Source of the DNA: Corella eumyota
Lineage: Eukaryota > Chordata > Ascidiacea > Phlebobranchia > Corellidae
DNA: 64,000 nt
Assembly (NCBI GenBank): GCA_963082875.1
Contig: OY720097.1
Span: 5,154,501 to 5,218,500 of the forward strand
Reading direction: 5' to 3'
The notes under the pieces were generated by a model. It did no database searches and was not told the origin of the DNA. It worked only from the letters and a program-made list of their open reading frames with translations. This document shows positions 29,801-42,734 of the stretch, piece after piece. Each line of letters opens with the position of its first letter. Position 1 is the first letter of the stretch. The translations under genes and the position numbers were made by a program.

Positions 29801-30063
29801 AAATTTTATGAAATCTCAAAACCTAAAATTTTGTATTTTATTAGACTCGCATTGGCCTAACTAACATTCAAGATAAAACATTTCGCGAAAATTTTCAGTA
29901 AAAAAAAAGTTTGAGGTAATTTTTATTTTGGTTTTCATTAGGTCACGTGATATTTTTGGCCAATGATATTGCATACAAATTTTTTGAAAAAAATTAAAAA
30001 ATTTTAAATCGAAAACTAATTGTTGTGTTAGAACCGCACAGGTCCAATTACTGTGTTTACAAA
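14803..30063 (+). repeat. Satellite domain II: hybrid monomers and longer superrepeats
   Basis: The strict A-B-C order breaks at 14803. That monomer starts as class A and continues as class C. The monomer at about 15426 starts as class B and ends as class C. Such hybrids recur near 17606 and 17916 and near 21656 and 22285. Shared private variants tie distant stretches together. GGGTTTACTTAGG at ~16851 and ~20901 is about 4.05 kb apart (13 monomers). AAATCATAAAACC at ~18602 and ~22972 is about 4.37 kb apart (14 monomers). The right-hand limit is approximate, placed where class D monomers take over. Confidence 0.75.
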
Positions 30064-33000
30064 ATATTTTTCAAAAATATTAATACTTATAAAAGTTATG
30101 AAACTTTTATTAAAAATTTATGAAATCTCAAAACCTAAAATTTTGTATTTTATTACACGCGCATTGGCCTAACTAACATTCAAGATAAAACATTTCGCGA
30201 AATTTCTCAGTAAAACAAAAGTTTGAGGTAATTTTAATTTTGGTTTTCATTAGGTCACGTGATATTTTTGGCCAATGATATTGCATACAAATTTTTTGAA
30301 AAAAAATAAAAAATTTTAAATCGAAAAGTAATTGTTGTGTTAGAACCGCACAGGTCCAATTACTGTGTTTACAAAATATTTTTCAAAAATATTAATATTT
30401 ATAAAAGTTATGAAACTTTTATTAAAAATTTATGAAATCTCAAAACCTAAAATTTTGTATTTTATTACACGCGCATTGGCCTAACTAACATTCAAGATAA
30501 AACATTTCGCGAAATTTCTCAGTAAAACAAAAGTTTGAGGTAATTTTTATTTTGGTTTTCATTAGGTCACGTGATATTTTTGGCCAATGATATTGCATAC
30601 AAATTTTTTGAAAAAAAATAAAAAATTTAAATCGAAAAGTAATTGTTGTGTTAGAACCGCACAGGTCCAATTACTGTGTTTACAAAATATTTTTTAAAAA
30701 TATTAATATTTATAAAAGTTATGAAACTTTTATTAAAAATTTATGAAATCTTAAAACCTAAAATTTTGTATTTTATTTGATGCGCATTGGCCTATCTAAC
30801 ATTCAAGATAAAACATTTCGCAAAAATTTTCAAGAAAAAAAAACATAGAGGTAATTTTTATTTTGGTTTTCATTAGGTCACGTGATATTTTTGGCCAATG
30901 ATATTGCATACAAATTTTTTGAAAAAAAATAAAAAAATCTAAATCGAAAAATAATTGTTGTGTTAGAACCGCACAGGTCCGATTACTGTGTTTACATAAT
31001 ATTTTTTGAAAATATTAATATTCATAAAAATTATGATACTTTTATTAAAATTTTATGAAATCTCAAAAAAAAAACTAAAATTTTGTATTTTATTAGACGC
31101 GCATTGGCCTAACTAACATTCAAGATAAAACATTTCGCGAAAATTTTCAGTAAAAAAAAAGTTTGAGGTAATTTTTATTTTGGTTTTCATTAGGTAACGT
31201 GATATTTTTGGCCAATGATATTGCATACAAATTTTTTGAAAAAAAATAAAAAATTTTCAATCGAAAAATAATTGTTGTGTTAGAACCGCACAGGTCCAAT
31301 TACCGTGTTTACAAAATATTTTTCAAAAATATTAATATTCATAAAAGTTATGAAACTTTTATTAAAAATTTATGAAATCTCAAAACCTAAAATTTTGTAT
31401 TTTATTTGATGCGCATTGGCCTATCTAACATTCAAGATAAAACGTTTCGCGAAAATTTTCAAGAAAAAGAAACAAAGAGGTAATTTTTATTTTGGTTTTC
31501 ATTAGGTCACGTGATATTTTTGGCCAATGATATTGCATACAAATTTTTTGAAAAAAAATAAAAAATTTAAATCGAAAAATAATTGTTGTGTTAGAACCGC
31601 ACAGGTCCGATTACCGTGTTTACATAATATTTTTTGAAAATATTAATATTCATAAAAGTTATGATACTTTTATTAAAATTTTATGAAATCTCAAAACCTA
31701 AAATTTTGTATTTTATTAGACGCGCATTGGCCTAACTAACATTCAAGATAAAACATTTCGCGAAAATTTTCAGTAAAAAAAAAGTTTGAGGTAATTTTTA
31801 TTTTGGTTTTCATTAGGTCACGTGATATTTTTGGCCAATGATATTGCATACAAATTTTTTGAAAAAAAATAAAAAATTTTAAATCGAAAACTAATTGTTG
31901 TGTTAGAACCGCACAGGTCCAATTACTGTGTTTACAAAATATTTTTCAAAAATATTAATATTTATAAAAGTTATGAAACTTTTATTAAAAATTTATGAAA
32001 TCTCAAAACCTAAAATTTTGTATTTTATTACACGCGCATTGGCCTAACTAACATTCAAGATAAAACATTTCGCGAAATTTCTCAGTAAAACAAAAGTTTG
32101 AAGTAATTTTAATTTTGGTTTTCATTAGGTCACGTGATATTTTTGGCCAATGATATTGCATACAAATTTTTTGAAAAAAAATAAAAAATTTTAAATCGAA
32201 AAGTAATTGTTGTGTTAGAACCGCACAGGTCCAATTACTGTGTTTACAAAATATTTTTCAAAAATATTAATATTTATAAAAGTTATGAAACTTTTATTAA
32301 AAATTTATGAAATCTCAAAACCTAAAATTTTGTATTTTATTACACGCGCATTGGCCTAACTAACATTCAAGATAAAACATTTCGCGAAATTTCTCAGTAA
32401 AACAAAAGTTTGAGGTAATTTTTATTTTGGTTTTCATTAGGTCACGTGATATTTTTGGCCAATGATATTGCATACAAATTTTTTGAAAAAAAATAAAAAA
32501 TTTTAAATCGAAAAGTAATTGTTGTGTTAGAACCGCACAGGTCCAATTACTGTGTTTACAAAATATTTTTCAAAAATATTAATATTTATAAAAGTTATGA
32601 AACTTTTATTAAAAATTTATGAAATCTCAAAACCTAAAATTTTGTATTTTATTACACGCGCATTGGCCTAACTAACATTCAAGATAAAACATTTCGCGAA
32701 AATTCTCAGTAAAACAAAAGTTTGAGGTAATTTTTATTTTGGGTTTAATTAGGTCACGTGATATTTTTGGCCAATGATATTGCATACAAATTTTTTGAAA
32801 AAAAATAAAAAATCTTAAATCGAAAAATAATTGTTGTGTTAAAACCACACAGGTCCAATTACCGTGTTTACAAAATATTTTTCAAAAATATTAATATTCA
32901 TAAAAGTTATGAAACTTTTATTAAAAATTTATGAAATCTCAAAACCTAAAATTTTGTATTATATTAGACGCACATTGGCCTAACTAACATTCAAAATAAA

Positions 33001-36000
33001 ACATTTCGCGAAATTTCTCAGTAAAACAAAAGTTTGAGGTAATTTTTATTTTGGTTTTCATTAGGTCACGTGATATTTTTGGCCAATGATATTGCATACA
33101 AATTTTTTGAAAAAAAATAAAAAATTTAAATCGAAAAGTAATTGTTGTGTTAGAACCGCACAGGTCCAATTACTGTGTTTACAAAATATTTTTTAAAAAT
33201 ATTAATATTTATAAAAGTTATGAAACTTTTATTAAAAATTTATGAAATCTTAAAACCTAAAATTTTGTATTTTATTTGATGCGCATTGGCCTATCTAACA
33301 TTCAAGATAAAACATTTCGCAAAAATTTTCAAGAAAAAAAAACATAGAGGTAATTTTTATTTTGGTTTTCATTAGGTCACGTGATATTTTTGGCCAATGA
33401 TATTGCATACAAATTTTTTGAAAAAAAATAAAAAAATCTAAATCGAAAAATAATTGTTGTGTTAGAACCGCACAGGTCCGATTACCGTGTTTACATAATA
33501 TTTTTTGAAAATATTAATATTCATAAAAATTATGATACTTTTATTAAAATTTTATGAAATCTCAAAAAAAAAACTAAAATTTTGTATTTTATTAGACGCG
33601 CATTGGCCTAACTAACATTCAAGATAAAACATTTCGCGAAAATTTTCAGTAAAAAAAAAGTTTGAGGTAATTTTTATTTTGGTTTTCATTAGGTAACGTG
33701 ATATTTTTGGCCAATGATATTGCATACAAATTTTTTGAAAAAAAATAAAAAATTTTCAATCGAAAAATAATTGTTGTGTTAGAACCGCACAGGTCCAATT
33801 ACCGTGTTTACAAAATATTTTTCAAAAATATTAATATTCATAAAAGTTATGACACTTTTATTAAAAATTTATGAAATCTCAAAACCTAAAATTTTGTATT
33901 TTATTAGACGCGCATTGGCCTAACTAACATTCAAGATAAAACATTTCGCAAAAATTCTCAGTAAAATAAAAGTTTGAGGTAATTTTAATTTTGGGTTTAA
34001 TTAGATCACGTGATATTTTTGGCCAATGATATTGCATACAAATTTAAAAAAAAAAATAAAGAATTTTAAATCGAAAAATAATTGTTGTGTTAGAACTGCA
34101 CAGGTCCAATTACCGTGTTTACATAATATTTTTTGAAAATATTAATATTCATAAAAGTTATGATACTTTTATTAAAATTTTATGAAATCTCAAAACCTAA
34201 AATTTTGTATTTTATTAGACGCGCATTGGCCTAACTAACATTCAAGATAAAACATTTCGCGAAAATTTTCAGTAAAAAAAAAGTTTGAGGTAATTTTTAT
34301 TTTGGTTTTCATTAGGTCACGTGATATTTTTGGCCAATGATATTGCATACAAATTTTTTGAAAAAAAATAAAAAATTTTAAATCGAAAACTAATTGTTGT
34401 GTTAGAACCGCACAGGTCCAATTACTGTGTTTACAAAATATTTTTCAAAAATATTAATATTTATAAAAGTTATGAAACTTTTATTAAAAATTTATGAAAT
34501 CTCAAAACCTAAAATTTTGTATTTTATTACACGCGCATTGGCCTAACTAACATTCAAGATAAAACATTTTGCGAAATTTCTCAGTAAAACAAAAGTTTGA
34601 GGTAATTTTAATTTTGGTTTTCATTAGGTCACGTGATATTTTTGGCCAATGATATTGCATACAAATTTTTTGAAAAAAAATAAAAAATTTTAAATCGAAA
34701 AGTAATTGTTGTGTTAGAACCGCACAGGTCCAATTACTGTGTTTACAAAATATTTTTCAAAAATATTAATATTTATAAAAGTTATGAAACTTTTATTAAA
34801 AATTTATGAAATCTCAAAACCTAAAATTTTGTATTTTATTACACGCGCATTGGCCTAACTAACATTCAAGATAAAACATTTCGCGAAATTTCTCAGTAAA
34901 ACAAAAGTTTGAGGTAATTTTTATTTTGGTTTTCATTAGGTCACGTGATATTTTTGGCCAATGATATTGCATACAAATTTTTTGAAAAAAAATAAAAAAT
35001 TTTAAATCGAAAAGTAATTGTTGTGTTAGAACCGCACAGGTCCAATTACTGTGTTTACAAAATATTTTTTAAAAATATTAATATTTATAAAAGTTATGAA
35101 ACTTTTATTAAAAATTTATGAAATCTCAAAACCTAAAATTTTGTATTTTATTACACGCGCATTGGCCTAACTAACATTCAAGATAAAACATTTCGCGAAA
35201 ATTCTCAGTAAAACAAAAGTTTGAGGTAATTTTTATTTTGGGTTTAATTAGGTCACGTGATATTTTTGGCCAATGATATTGCATACAAATTTTTTGAAAA
35301 AAAATAAAAAATCTTAAATCGAAAAATAATTGTTGTGTTAAAACCACACAGGTCCAATTACCGTGTTTACAAAATATTTTTCAAAAATATTAATATTCAT
35401 AAAAGTTATGAAACTTTTATTAAAAATTTATGAAATCTCAAAACCTAAAATTTTGTATTATATTAGACGCACATTGGCCTAACTAACATTCAAAATAAAA
35501 CATTTCGCGAAATTTCTCAGTAAAACAAAAGTTTGAGGTAATTTTTATTTTGGTTTTCATTAGGTCACGTGATATTTTTGGCCAATGATATTGCATACAA
35601 ATTTTTTGAAAAAAAATAAAAAATTTAAATCGAAAAGTAATTGTTGTGTTAGAACCGCACAGGTCCAATTACTGTGTTTACAAAATATTTTTTAAAAATA
35701 TTAATATTTATAAAAGTTATGAAACTTTTATTAAAAATTTATGAAATCTTAAAACCTAAAATTTTGTATTTTATTTGATGCGCATTGGCCTATCTAACAT
35801 TCAAGATAAAACATTTCGCAAAAATTTTCAAGAAAAAAAAACATAGAGGTAATTTTTATTTTGGTTTTCATTAGGTCACGTGATATTTTTGGCCAATGAT
35901 ATTGCATACAAATTTTTTGAAAAAAAATAAAAAAATCTAAATCGAAAAATAATTGTTGTGTTAGAACCGCACAGGTCCGATTACCGTGTTTACATAATAT

Positions 36001-37934
36001 TTTTTGAAAATATTAATATTCATAAAAATTATGATACTTTTATTAAAATTTTATGAAATCTCAAAAAAAAAACTAAAATTTTGTATTTTATTAGACGCGC
36101 ATTGGCCTAACTAACATTCAAGATAAAACATTTCGCGAAAATTTTCAGTAAAAAAAAAGTTTGAGGTAATTTTTATTTTGGTTTTCATTAGGTAACGTGA
36201 TATTTTTGGCCAATGATATTGCATACAAATTTTTTGAAAAAAAATAAAAAATTTTCAATCGAAAAATAATTGTTGTGTTAGAACCGCACAGGTCCAATTA
36301 CCGTGTTTACAAAATATTTTTCAAAAATATTAATATTCATAAAAGTTATGAAACTTTTATTAAAAATTTATGAAATCTCAAAACCTAAAATTTTGTATTT
36401 TATTTGATGCGCATTGGCCTATCTAACATTCAAGATAAAACGTTTCGCAAAAATTTTCAAGAAAAAGAAACAAAGAGGTAATTTTAATTTTGGTTTTCAT
36501 TAGGTCACGTGATATTTTTGGCCAATGAGATTGCATACAAATTTTTTGAAAAAAAATAAAAAATTTAAATCGAAAAATAATTGTTGTGTTAGAACCGCAC
36601 AGGTCCGATTACCGTGTTTACATAATATTTTTTGAAAATATTAATATTCATAAAAGTTATGATGCTTTTATTAAAATTTTATGAAATCTCAAAACCTAAA
36701 ATTTTGTATTTTATTAGACGCGCATTGGCCTAACTAACATTCAAGATAAAACATTTCGCGAAAATTTTCAGTAAAAAAAAAGTTTGAGGTAATTTTTATT
36801 TTGGTTTTCATTAGGTCACGTGATATTTTTGGCCAATGATATTGCATACAAATTTTTTGAAAAAAAATAAAAAATTTTAAATCGAAAACTAATTGTTGTG
36901 TTAGAACCGCACAGGTCCAATTACTGTGTTTACAAAATATTTTTCAAAAATATTAATATTTATAAAAGTTATGAAACTTTTATTAAAAATTTATGAAATC
37001 TCAAAACCTAAAATTTTGTATTTTATTACACGCGCATTGGCCTAACTAACATTCAAGATAAAACATTTCGCGAAATTTCTCAGTAAAACAAAAGTTTGAG
37101 GTAATTTTAATTTTGGTTTTCATTAGGTCACGTGATATTTTTGGCCAATGATATTGCATACAAATTTTTTGAAAAAAAATAAAAAATTTTAAATCGAAAA
37201 GTAATTGTTGTGTTAGAACCGCACAGGTCCAATTACTGTGTTTACAAAATATTTTTCAAAAATATTAATATTTATAAAAGTTATGAAACTTTTATTAAAA
37301 ATTTATGAAATCTCAAAACCTAAAATTTTGTATTTTATTACACGCGCATTGGCCTAACTAACATTCAAGATAAAACATTTCGCGAAATTTCTCAGTAAAA
37401 CAAAAGTTTGAGGTAATTTTTATTTTGGTTTTCATTAGGTCACGTGATATTTTTGGCCAATGATATTGCATACAAATTTTTTGAAAAAAAATAAAAAATT
37501 TTAAATCGAAAAGTAATTGTTGTGTTAGAACCGCACAGGTCCAATTACTGTGTTTACAAAATATTTTTTAAAAATATTAATATTTATAAAAGTTATGAAA
37601 CTTTTATTAAAAATTTATGAAATCTCAAAACCTAAAATTTTGTATTTTATTACACGCGCATTGGCCTAACTAACATTCAAGATAAAACATTTCGCGAAAA
37701 TTCTCAGTAAAACAAAAGTTTGAGGTAATTTTTATTTTGGGTTTAATTAGGTCACGTGATATTTTTGGCCAATGATATTGCATACAAATTTTTTGAAAAA
37801 AAATAAAAAATCTTAAATCGAAAAATAATTGTTGTGTTAAAACCACACAGGTCCAATTACCGTGTTTACAAAATATTTTTCAAAAATATTAATATTCATA
37901 AAAGTTATGAAACTTTTATTTTATGAAACTTTTA
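30064..37934 (+). repeat. Satellite domain III: 2,499-bp eight-monomer higher-order repeat
   Basis: Three near-identical copies repeat with an exact shift of 2,499 bp. For example, the same stretch begins at 30485, 32984 and 35483, and the odd TCTCAAAAAAAAAACTAAAA indel recurs near 31061, 33560 and 36059. Class D monomers (TTACACGCGC, TTACTGTGTTT) are frequent and class B monomers are absent. One monomer in the second copy (about 33845-34125) is replaced by a class A monomer. The last copy is truncated at 37934. Confidence 0.85.
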
Positions 37935-40900
37935 AGTCATTGCACATTTGCTCTCACATCTTATAAATAAATATCTTACTATTTGTGGTGCGTAATAATT
38001 TTAAAGAAATAGATTTAAAAATTTTACTTTTATGGAACTTTAAAAATTATTATCGAACATGTTAACTTTTGTTAAATTGTTCTTCCGTTGATATAAGTAC
38101 GTTATCTAAATTTTTTTAAATCTAAGTATAAAAATGTTAGGAATTACCGCCCTTTTAAACTAAAGTCATAAGACATTAGTTTAAATTGTTGGGGGAGACC
38201 CCACGAATCATTGCACATTTGCTCTTACATGTTATAAATAAATATCTTACTATTTGTGGTGCGTAATAATTTTATAAAAAAATAATTTTAAAAATTTAAC
38301 TTTTAAGGAAACTTTAAATATTATTACCATATTATATTATCAAATGTAATATGACACGTCCCCTTCAATCTAAAGTGATAAGACATTTGATTAAATTGTG
38401 GAGTGGGGGTTCCCACAGATAATTGCACATTTGCTCTTATATCTTATGAATAAATATCTTACTATTTGTGGTGCGTAATAATTTTAAAGAAAATAAGTTT
38501 TAAAATTTTACTTTCATAAAAACTTTAAATATTATTACCGTATCATATTATCAAATTTAATATGACACGTCCACTTCAAGCTAAATTAATGAGAAATTAG
38601 CTTAAATTGTTGACTGGGGGAACCCAACAGATAATTGCACATTTGCTCTTACATCTTTTAAATAAATATCTTACTATTTGTGGTGCGTAATATTTTTATA
38701 AAAATAATTTTAAAAATTCATCTTTTAAGGAAATTTTAAAAATTATTACCGTATCATATAATCAAATGTAATATGACACGTCCCCTTCAAGCTAAAGTTA
38801 TAAGAAATTAACTTAAACTGTTGAGTGGGGGGACCCCATAGATAATTGTACATTTGCTCTTACATCTTATAAATAAATATCTTACTATTTGTGGTGCGTA
38901 ATAATTTTAAAAAAATAGTTTTAAAAATTTTACTTTTATGAAACTTTAAAAATTATTATCGAACCTGTTACCTTTTGTTAAATTATTCTTCCGTTGATAT
39001 AAGTTTGTTATCTAAATTTTAAATCTAAGTTTAAAAATGTTAGGAATTACCGCATTTCTACCATATCACAATATCAAATGTAATATAACACTTCCCTTTT
39101 AAGCTAAAGTCATAAGACATTAGTATAAATTGTTGGAGGGAACCCACGAATAATTACACATTTGCTCTTACATCTTATAAACAAATATCTTACTATTTGT
39201 GGTGCGTAATAATTTTAAAGAAAATAAAATTTTACTTTTAAGAAAACTTTAAATATTATTACCGTATCATATTATCAAATGTAATATGACACGTCCACTT
39301 CAAGCTAAAGTCATATGCCATTAGATTAAATTGTTGAGTGGGGGTGGGGCCCACAGATAATTGCACATTTGCTCATATATTTTATAAATAAATATCTTAC
39401 TATTTGTGGTGCGTACAACTTTTAAAAGAATAATTTTAAAAATTTAACTTTTAAGTAAATTTTAAAAATTATTACCGTATCATATTATCAAATATAAAAT
39501 GACACGTCCACTTCAAGCTAAAGTCCTAAGATATAAGCTTAAATTGTTATGGGGGTAACCGACAAATAATTGCACATTTGCTCTTACATCTTATAAATAA
39601 TTATCTTACTATTTGTGGTGCGTAATAATTTTACAGAAATAATTTAAAAATTTTACTTTTAAGGAAACTTTAAATATTATTACCGTATCATATTATCAAA
39701 TGTAATATGACACGTTCCCTTCAAGCTAAAGTCATAAGACATTAGATTAAAGTGTTGAGTGGGGGGGGGGGGGCCCACAGATAATTGCACATTTGCTCAT
39801 ACATTTTATAAATAAATATCTTACTATTTGTGGTGGGTACAACTTTTAAAGGAATAATTTTAAAAATTTAACTTTTAAGTAATTTTTAAAAAATAATACC
39901 GTATCATTTTATCAAATGTAATATGCCACGTCCCCTTTAAGCTGAAGTTCTAAAATATAAGCTTAAATTGTTTGGTGGGAACCCACAGATAATTGCACAT
40001 TTGCTTTTACTTCTTATAAATAAATATCTTACTATTTGTGGGGCGTAATAATTTTAAAGATATAAGTTTTAAAATTTTACTTTTATGAAAACTTTAAATA
40101 TCATTACCGTATCATATTATCAAATTTAATATGACACGTTTCATTCAAGCTAAATTAATAAGAAATTAGTTTACATTGTTAAGTGGGGGAGCCCCACAGA
40201 TATTTGCACATTTGCTCTTATATTTTATAAATAAATATCTTACTATTTGTGGTGCGTAATAATTTTATAAAAATTATTTTTAAAATTTATCTTCTAAGTA
40301 AATTTTAAAAATTATTACCGTATCATATTATCAAATGTAATATGACACGTCCCCTTTAAACTAAAGTTATAAGAAATTAGCTTTTATTGTTGAGTGGGGG
40401 GACCCCACAGACAATTGCACATTTGCTCTTACATCTTATAAATAAATATCTTACAATTTGTGGTGCGTAATAATTTTAAAGAAAATAGTTTTAAAAATTT
40501 TACTTTTATGGAACTTTGAAAATTATTATCGAACATGTTAACTTATGTTAAATTGTTCAAAAATTTTACTTTTAAGGAAACTTTAAATATTATTACCGTA
40601 TCATATTATCAAATTTAATATGACACGTCCCATTCAAGCTAAATTAATTAGAAATGAGCTTACATTGTTGAGTGGGGGAGACCCACAGTTAATTGCACAT
40701 TTGCTCTTATATCTTTTAAATAAATATCTTACTATTTGTGGTGCGTAATATTTTTATAAAAATAATTTTAAAAATTCATCTTTTAAGGAAATTTTAAAAA
40801 TTATTACGGTATCATATTATCAAATGTAATAGGACATGTCCCCTTTAAGCTAAAGTTACAAGATATTAGCTTAAATTGTTGAGTGTGGGACCCCACAGAT

Positions 40901-41791
40901 AATTGCACACTTGCTCTTACATCTTATAAATAAATATCTTACTATTTGTGGTGCGTAATAATTTTAAAGAAAATAATTTTAAAAAATTAACTTTTAAGGA
41001 AACTTTAAATATTATTACCGTATCATGTTATCAAATGTAATATGACACGTCCCCTTCAAGCTAAAGTCATAAGACATTAGATTAAATTGTTGAACTGAGG
41101 GGTACTCCACAGATAATTGCACATTTGCTCTTACATCTTATAAATAAATATCTTACTATTTGTGGTGCGTAATAATTAAAAAAAAAATTTTTAAATTTAA
41201 ATTTTAAGGAAACTTTAAAAATTATAACCGTATCATAATATCAAATGTAATACGACACGTCCCCTTCAAGCTAAATTTATAAGACATTAGCTTAAATTGT
41301 TGTGAGGGGGCCCCACATATATTTGTACATTTGCTTTTACATCTTATAAACATATATCTTCCTTTTTGTGGTGCGTAATAATTTAAAAAAAAATAATTTT
41401 ATAAACTTAACTTTTAAGGAAACTTTAAATATTATTACCGTATCATATTATCAAATGTGATATGACAATTCCCCTTTAAGCTAAATTCAAAAGACATTAG
41501 CTTAAATTGTTGGGTGAATTTTAAAAAAATTTTAAAATTTAAATTTTAAGGAAACTTTAAAAATTATAACCGTATCATATTATCAAATGTAATACGACAC
41601 GTCCCCTTCAAGCTAAATTTATAAGACATTAGCCTAAATTGTTATCGAAGACCCACAGATAATTGCACATTTGCTCTTAGATCTTATAAATAAATATCTT
41701 ACTATTTGTGGTGCGTAATAATTTTATAGAAAATAATTTTAAAAATTTAACTTTTAGGAAAGTTTTAAAAATTATTACGGTATCATATTAT
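37935..41791 (-). repeat. Right arm: inverted array of the ~210-bp repeats (about 17 copies)
   Basis: The left-arm family recurs here as its reverse complement: TTGCACATTTGCTCTTACAT, then TAAATAAATATCTTACTATT, then TGTGGTGCGTAATAATTTT, with palindromic ATCATATTATCAAATGTAATATGA. About 17 units can be counted from the TTGCACATTTGC marker between 37937 and 41665. Long and short unit variants occur, as on the left. A run of about 14 G lies near 39762. The array stops abruptly inside a unit at about 41791, followed by a T run. Confidence 0.9.
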
Positions 41792-42720
41792 CTTTTTTTT
41801 CATTTTTGTTTATTTTTGAGTTACCAATATCATGATAAACAAATGGCCAAGATTTAAAAAATAAATAAAAATCTTTAAATTTTAATAAATAAACACCTAT
41901 TAATTAGTAATTAGTAATAATTAAATGTTGTAAATAGGAGAATGAAAACACAATCTGATAATAAACAACATACTGATATTTTAAAACTGTAAATGTTCAC
42001 AAACAAAAGTTATTTTAACTCAAAATTTACAGCTTTTAAGACACTGGAAAAGATTAATAATAATAATAATACTGACAATAACAATAATTTTTCGAAATCT
42101 AAGATTTCGAACCATAATTAGATCCTATAAGCAAGGAAAATAATTTAAAACTTTGTCATCTACCCTGGAAAAAAATTAGTTTCCTTTACATGGAAATATA
42201 GAGAAAGGGTGTTAAAAGCCCTGCAGTTTATTAACTATAGTTTTATAAATCATAAAAGTAATTTAAAATTTTTTATTTTATTCAAAAATTTGTATGCAAT
42301 ATCATTGGCCAAAAATATCACGTGACCTAATGAAACCAAAAATAAAAATTAGCTCAAACTTTTGTCTACTAAAAATTTTTGCAAAATGTTTTATCTTGAA
42401 TGTTAGTTAGGCGAATGCGCGTCTAATAAAATATAATATTTTATTATTTTTGAGTTATTAATATTATAATATAAAACTGACCAAAGTTTGAAAACCTAAT
42501 AACGATCTTTAAATTTTAATAAATAAACAAGCAACTAGCAAATAGTGATAATTCAATTTTAAGAAATGGGGATTGGAACACAATTAAATTATAAACAACA
42601 TACTAAAATTTCAATAGTTATTCTATTTTAAAATTCGGATAAGTAAGAATTAAAGTAATGACAATAACAATATGTTTAAAAATCTAAGATTTCGAACCAT
42701 AAAAATATTTCAAGAATATA
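41792..42720. repeat. Diverged duplicated segment outside the right arm
   Basis: Two related stretches, about 41800-42120 and 42445-42705, share ordered landmarks: TTTTTGAGTTA, CTTTAAATTTTAATAAATAA, ATAAACAACATACT, and AATCTAAGATTTCGAACCAT. They flank the inverted satellite fragment at 42260-42445. The whole is probably decayed repeat. No coding sequence was seen. Confidence 0.6.
42260..42445 (-). repeat. Single inverted fragment of the 312-bp satellite
   Basis: On the minus strand this matches about 185 bp of the satellite monomer in order: GCGCATTCGCCTAACTAACA, TCAAGATAAAACATTTTGCA, CAAAAGTTTGAG-like, ATTAGGTCACGTGATATTTT and TTGGCCAATGATATTGCATA. It lies about 4.3 kb beyond the end of the main array and points the opposite way. 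It is moderately diverged from the array consensus. Confidence 0.85.
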
Positions 42721-42734
42721 TTTTTAGATTACTG

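Larger units (their letters stand above)
5451..37934 (+). repeat. Giant AT-rich satellite array, ~312-bp monomer, ~104 monomers, higher-order structure
   Basis: Monomers repeat every 311-313 bp; the first four starts are 5451, 5764, 6076 and 6388. Each holds an AT palindrome-like block (AATATTTTTCGAAAATATT), a GCGCATTGGCC segment, the E-box in AGGTCACGTGAT, GGCCAATGATATTGCATAC, A/T homopolymers, and GCACAGGTCCAATTACCGTG. At least four monomer classes occur. A has TTAGACGCGCATTGG and CTCAGTAAAATAAAAG. B has TTAGGCGCGCATTAGCC and GAGTAGAACAAAAG. C has TTTGATGCGCATTGG and CAAGAAAAAAAAACATAG. D has TTACACGCGCATTGG and TTACTGTG. All monomers are in the same orientation. No gene is supported; short ORFs inside are by-products. 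The array ends near 37934 in a broken monomer. Confidence 0.97.

Noticed and set aside
30485-35668. Three identical-looking 61-codon minus-strand ORFs (30485-30670, 32984-33169, 35483-35668)
   Set aside because: They are the same stretch of satellite monomer in each 2,499-bp unit. Their repetition reflects the array, and most other monomers have stops in that frame.
5451-37934. CRISPR-like array
   Set aside because: The repeats are 312-bp head-to-tail monomers without unique spacers; this is satellite DNA.
3018-41791. A transposon or virus-like coding element inside the repeat block
   Set aside because: No transposase, polymerase or capsid-like ORF could be seen on either strand in 40 kb. 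The block is non-coding repeat only.
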